Shown here: positions 6,099 through 6,426 of the stretch, one piece after another | Layout: each line of letters opens with the position of its first letter | Numbering within the stretch: the first letter of the stretch is position 1 | Assembly (NCBI GenBank): GCA_023445955.1 | Contig: JAEXJH010000149.1 | Coordinates: 1 to 6,426, forward strand | DNA: 6,426 bases | Origin: Pseudomonadota bacterium | GTDB lineage: Bacteria; Pseudomonadota; Alphaproteobacteria; Caulobacterales; Caulobacteraceae | Reading direction: 5' to 3' | The notes under the pieces: generated by a model | Databases searched by the model: none | What the model was told of the DNA's origin: nothing | What the model saw: the letters and a program-made list of their open reading frames with translations, nothing else | Program-made: the position numbers and the translations under genes

Positions 6099-6125
6099 GT
6101 CGCCTTCGACGCCGAGTTTTCTCGG
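6099..6125 (-). other. Two small hairpins just after hom
   Basis: On the minus strand, a perfect 5-bp stem with an AAAA loop (CCGAG-AAAA-CTCGG, 6112-6125) starts five bases after the hom stop codon. It is followed at once by a second small hairpin (GTCG-AAGG-CGAC, 6099-6110). No run of U follows, so this is not a standard intrinsic terminator. It could protect the hom mRNA 3' end, mark a processing site, or have no function. The 78-base hom-glpX gap contains no promoter I can defend. Confidence 0.35.
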
Positions 6126-6130
6126 TCGTT

Positions 6131-6426
6131 TTAGATACGCGCGACGCGCAGAAGGCGGGGACGCTCTAGCACGGTCTGCAATTTTTCGATGCGGCTAATC
6201 GCGTCCAGCAGATTCGATTCCGGCGTCGCATGGGTAACGAGCACGATCGGCACGCCGCCTGCGCCTTCGACAGGCTTCTGCAGGAAGCTGTCGATCGAAA
6301 CGCCGCATTCGGCCAGGGTTTCGGAGATGGCGGCGATCACGCCCGGCTGGTCCTGGACCATGATCCGCAGATAGGCCTTGCCCACCGCGCGGGCCGGATC
6401 GACGGCGACGAACGGGGCCAGGTCGC
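6131..6426 (-). CDS. hom: Homoserine dehydrogenase, C-terminal ACT domain (partial)
   Basis: This is the 3' end of a gene whose start lies beyond the right edge. The open frame runs unbroken from the edge (first full codon at 6424) to a TAA stop at 6131-6133, giving 97 visible residues. The visible part is an ACT regulatory domain: a KAYLRIMVQDQPGVIAAISE stretch, then a CGVSID strand-turn and a VPIVLVTH strand, the usual beta-alpha-beta pattern. Homoserine dehydrogenase reduces aspartate semialdehyde to homoserine with NAD(P)H in the cytoplasm, feeding threonine and methionine synthesis. The C-terminal ACT domain normally mediates feedback by threonine. The catalytic domain is not visible, so the identification rests on the ACT sequence and on the neighbour glpX; hom-glpX-recJ order is, from memory, common in alphaproteobacteria. 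Another ACT-domain enzyme is possible but less likely. An internal GTG at 6385 is not a start, because coding continues upstream of it. Confidence 0.88.
   Translation of the reverse strand, partial: DLAPFVAVDPARAVGKAYLRIMVQDQPGVIAAISETLAECGVSIDSFLQKPVEGAGGVPIVLVTHATPESNLLDAISRIEKLQTVLERPRLLRVARI

Overview
The window reads as GC-rich alphaproteobacterial chromosome, most likely Caulobacter or a close relative. The reasons are strong G/C use at third codon positions, tRNA genes of alphaproteobacterial type, a cold-shock protein with two cold-shock domains, an NDUFS4-type complex I accessory subunit, and the order hom - glpX - fbp - recJ - cspD. The genus call rests on remembered gene order and protein similarity, not on a database search. 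All genes lie on the minus strand, so transcription runs from the right edge to the left edge. I see no mobile element, phage gene, CRISPR array or defence cassette.

Right part (6426 down to about 2170): the 3' end of hom (homoserine dehydrogenase, ACT domain) is followed by glpX (class II fructose-1,6-bisphosphatase), fbp (class I fructose-1,6-bisphosphatase) and recJ (single-strand 5'-3' exonuclease). Gaps are short (31 to 78 bases, depending on the recJ start), so some or all of these may be cotranscribed. Two unrelated-class enzymes for the same gluconeogenic step sit side by side.

Middle (2170 to 687): tRNA-Glu(UUC) has its own well-formed promoter. Next comes a regulatory region of about 170 bases and then cspD, a 196-residue protein with two cold-shock domains. 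This region holds a perfect match to the remembered RegR-box consensus. It also holds a perfect 17-bp palindrome at the likely core promoter, an additional inverted repeat and a phased direct repeat. In Caulobacter, cspD is a stationary-phase gene controlled by SpdR, a response regulator of the RegA/ActR/RegR family, so the box and the gene identification support each other. A 75-base leader with two mutually exclusive hairpins separates cspD from a gene for an exported DUF192 protein.

Left part (686 to 1): tRNA-Pro(UGG), the NDUFS4-like subunit gene and tRNA-Arg(UCU) follow each other with gaps of 26 and 25 bases. The small mRNA is thus framed by two tRNAs whose processing would set its ends. 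The last 110 bases hold only phased short repeats and a possible start codon at the very edge.

The genes are ordinary housekeeping genes. What deserves a second look is the regulatory DNA around cspD, the cspD-DUF192 leader, the tRNA-framed complex I gene and the paired fructose bisphosphatases. I found no clear previously undescribed multi-gene system.
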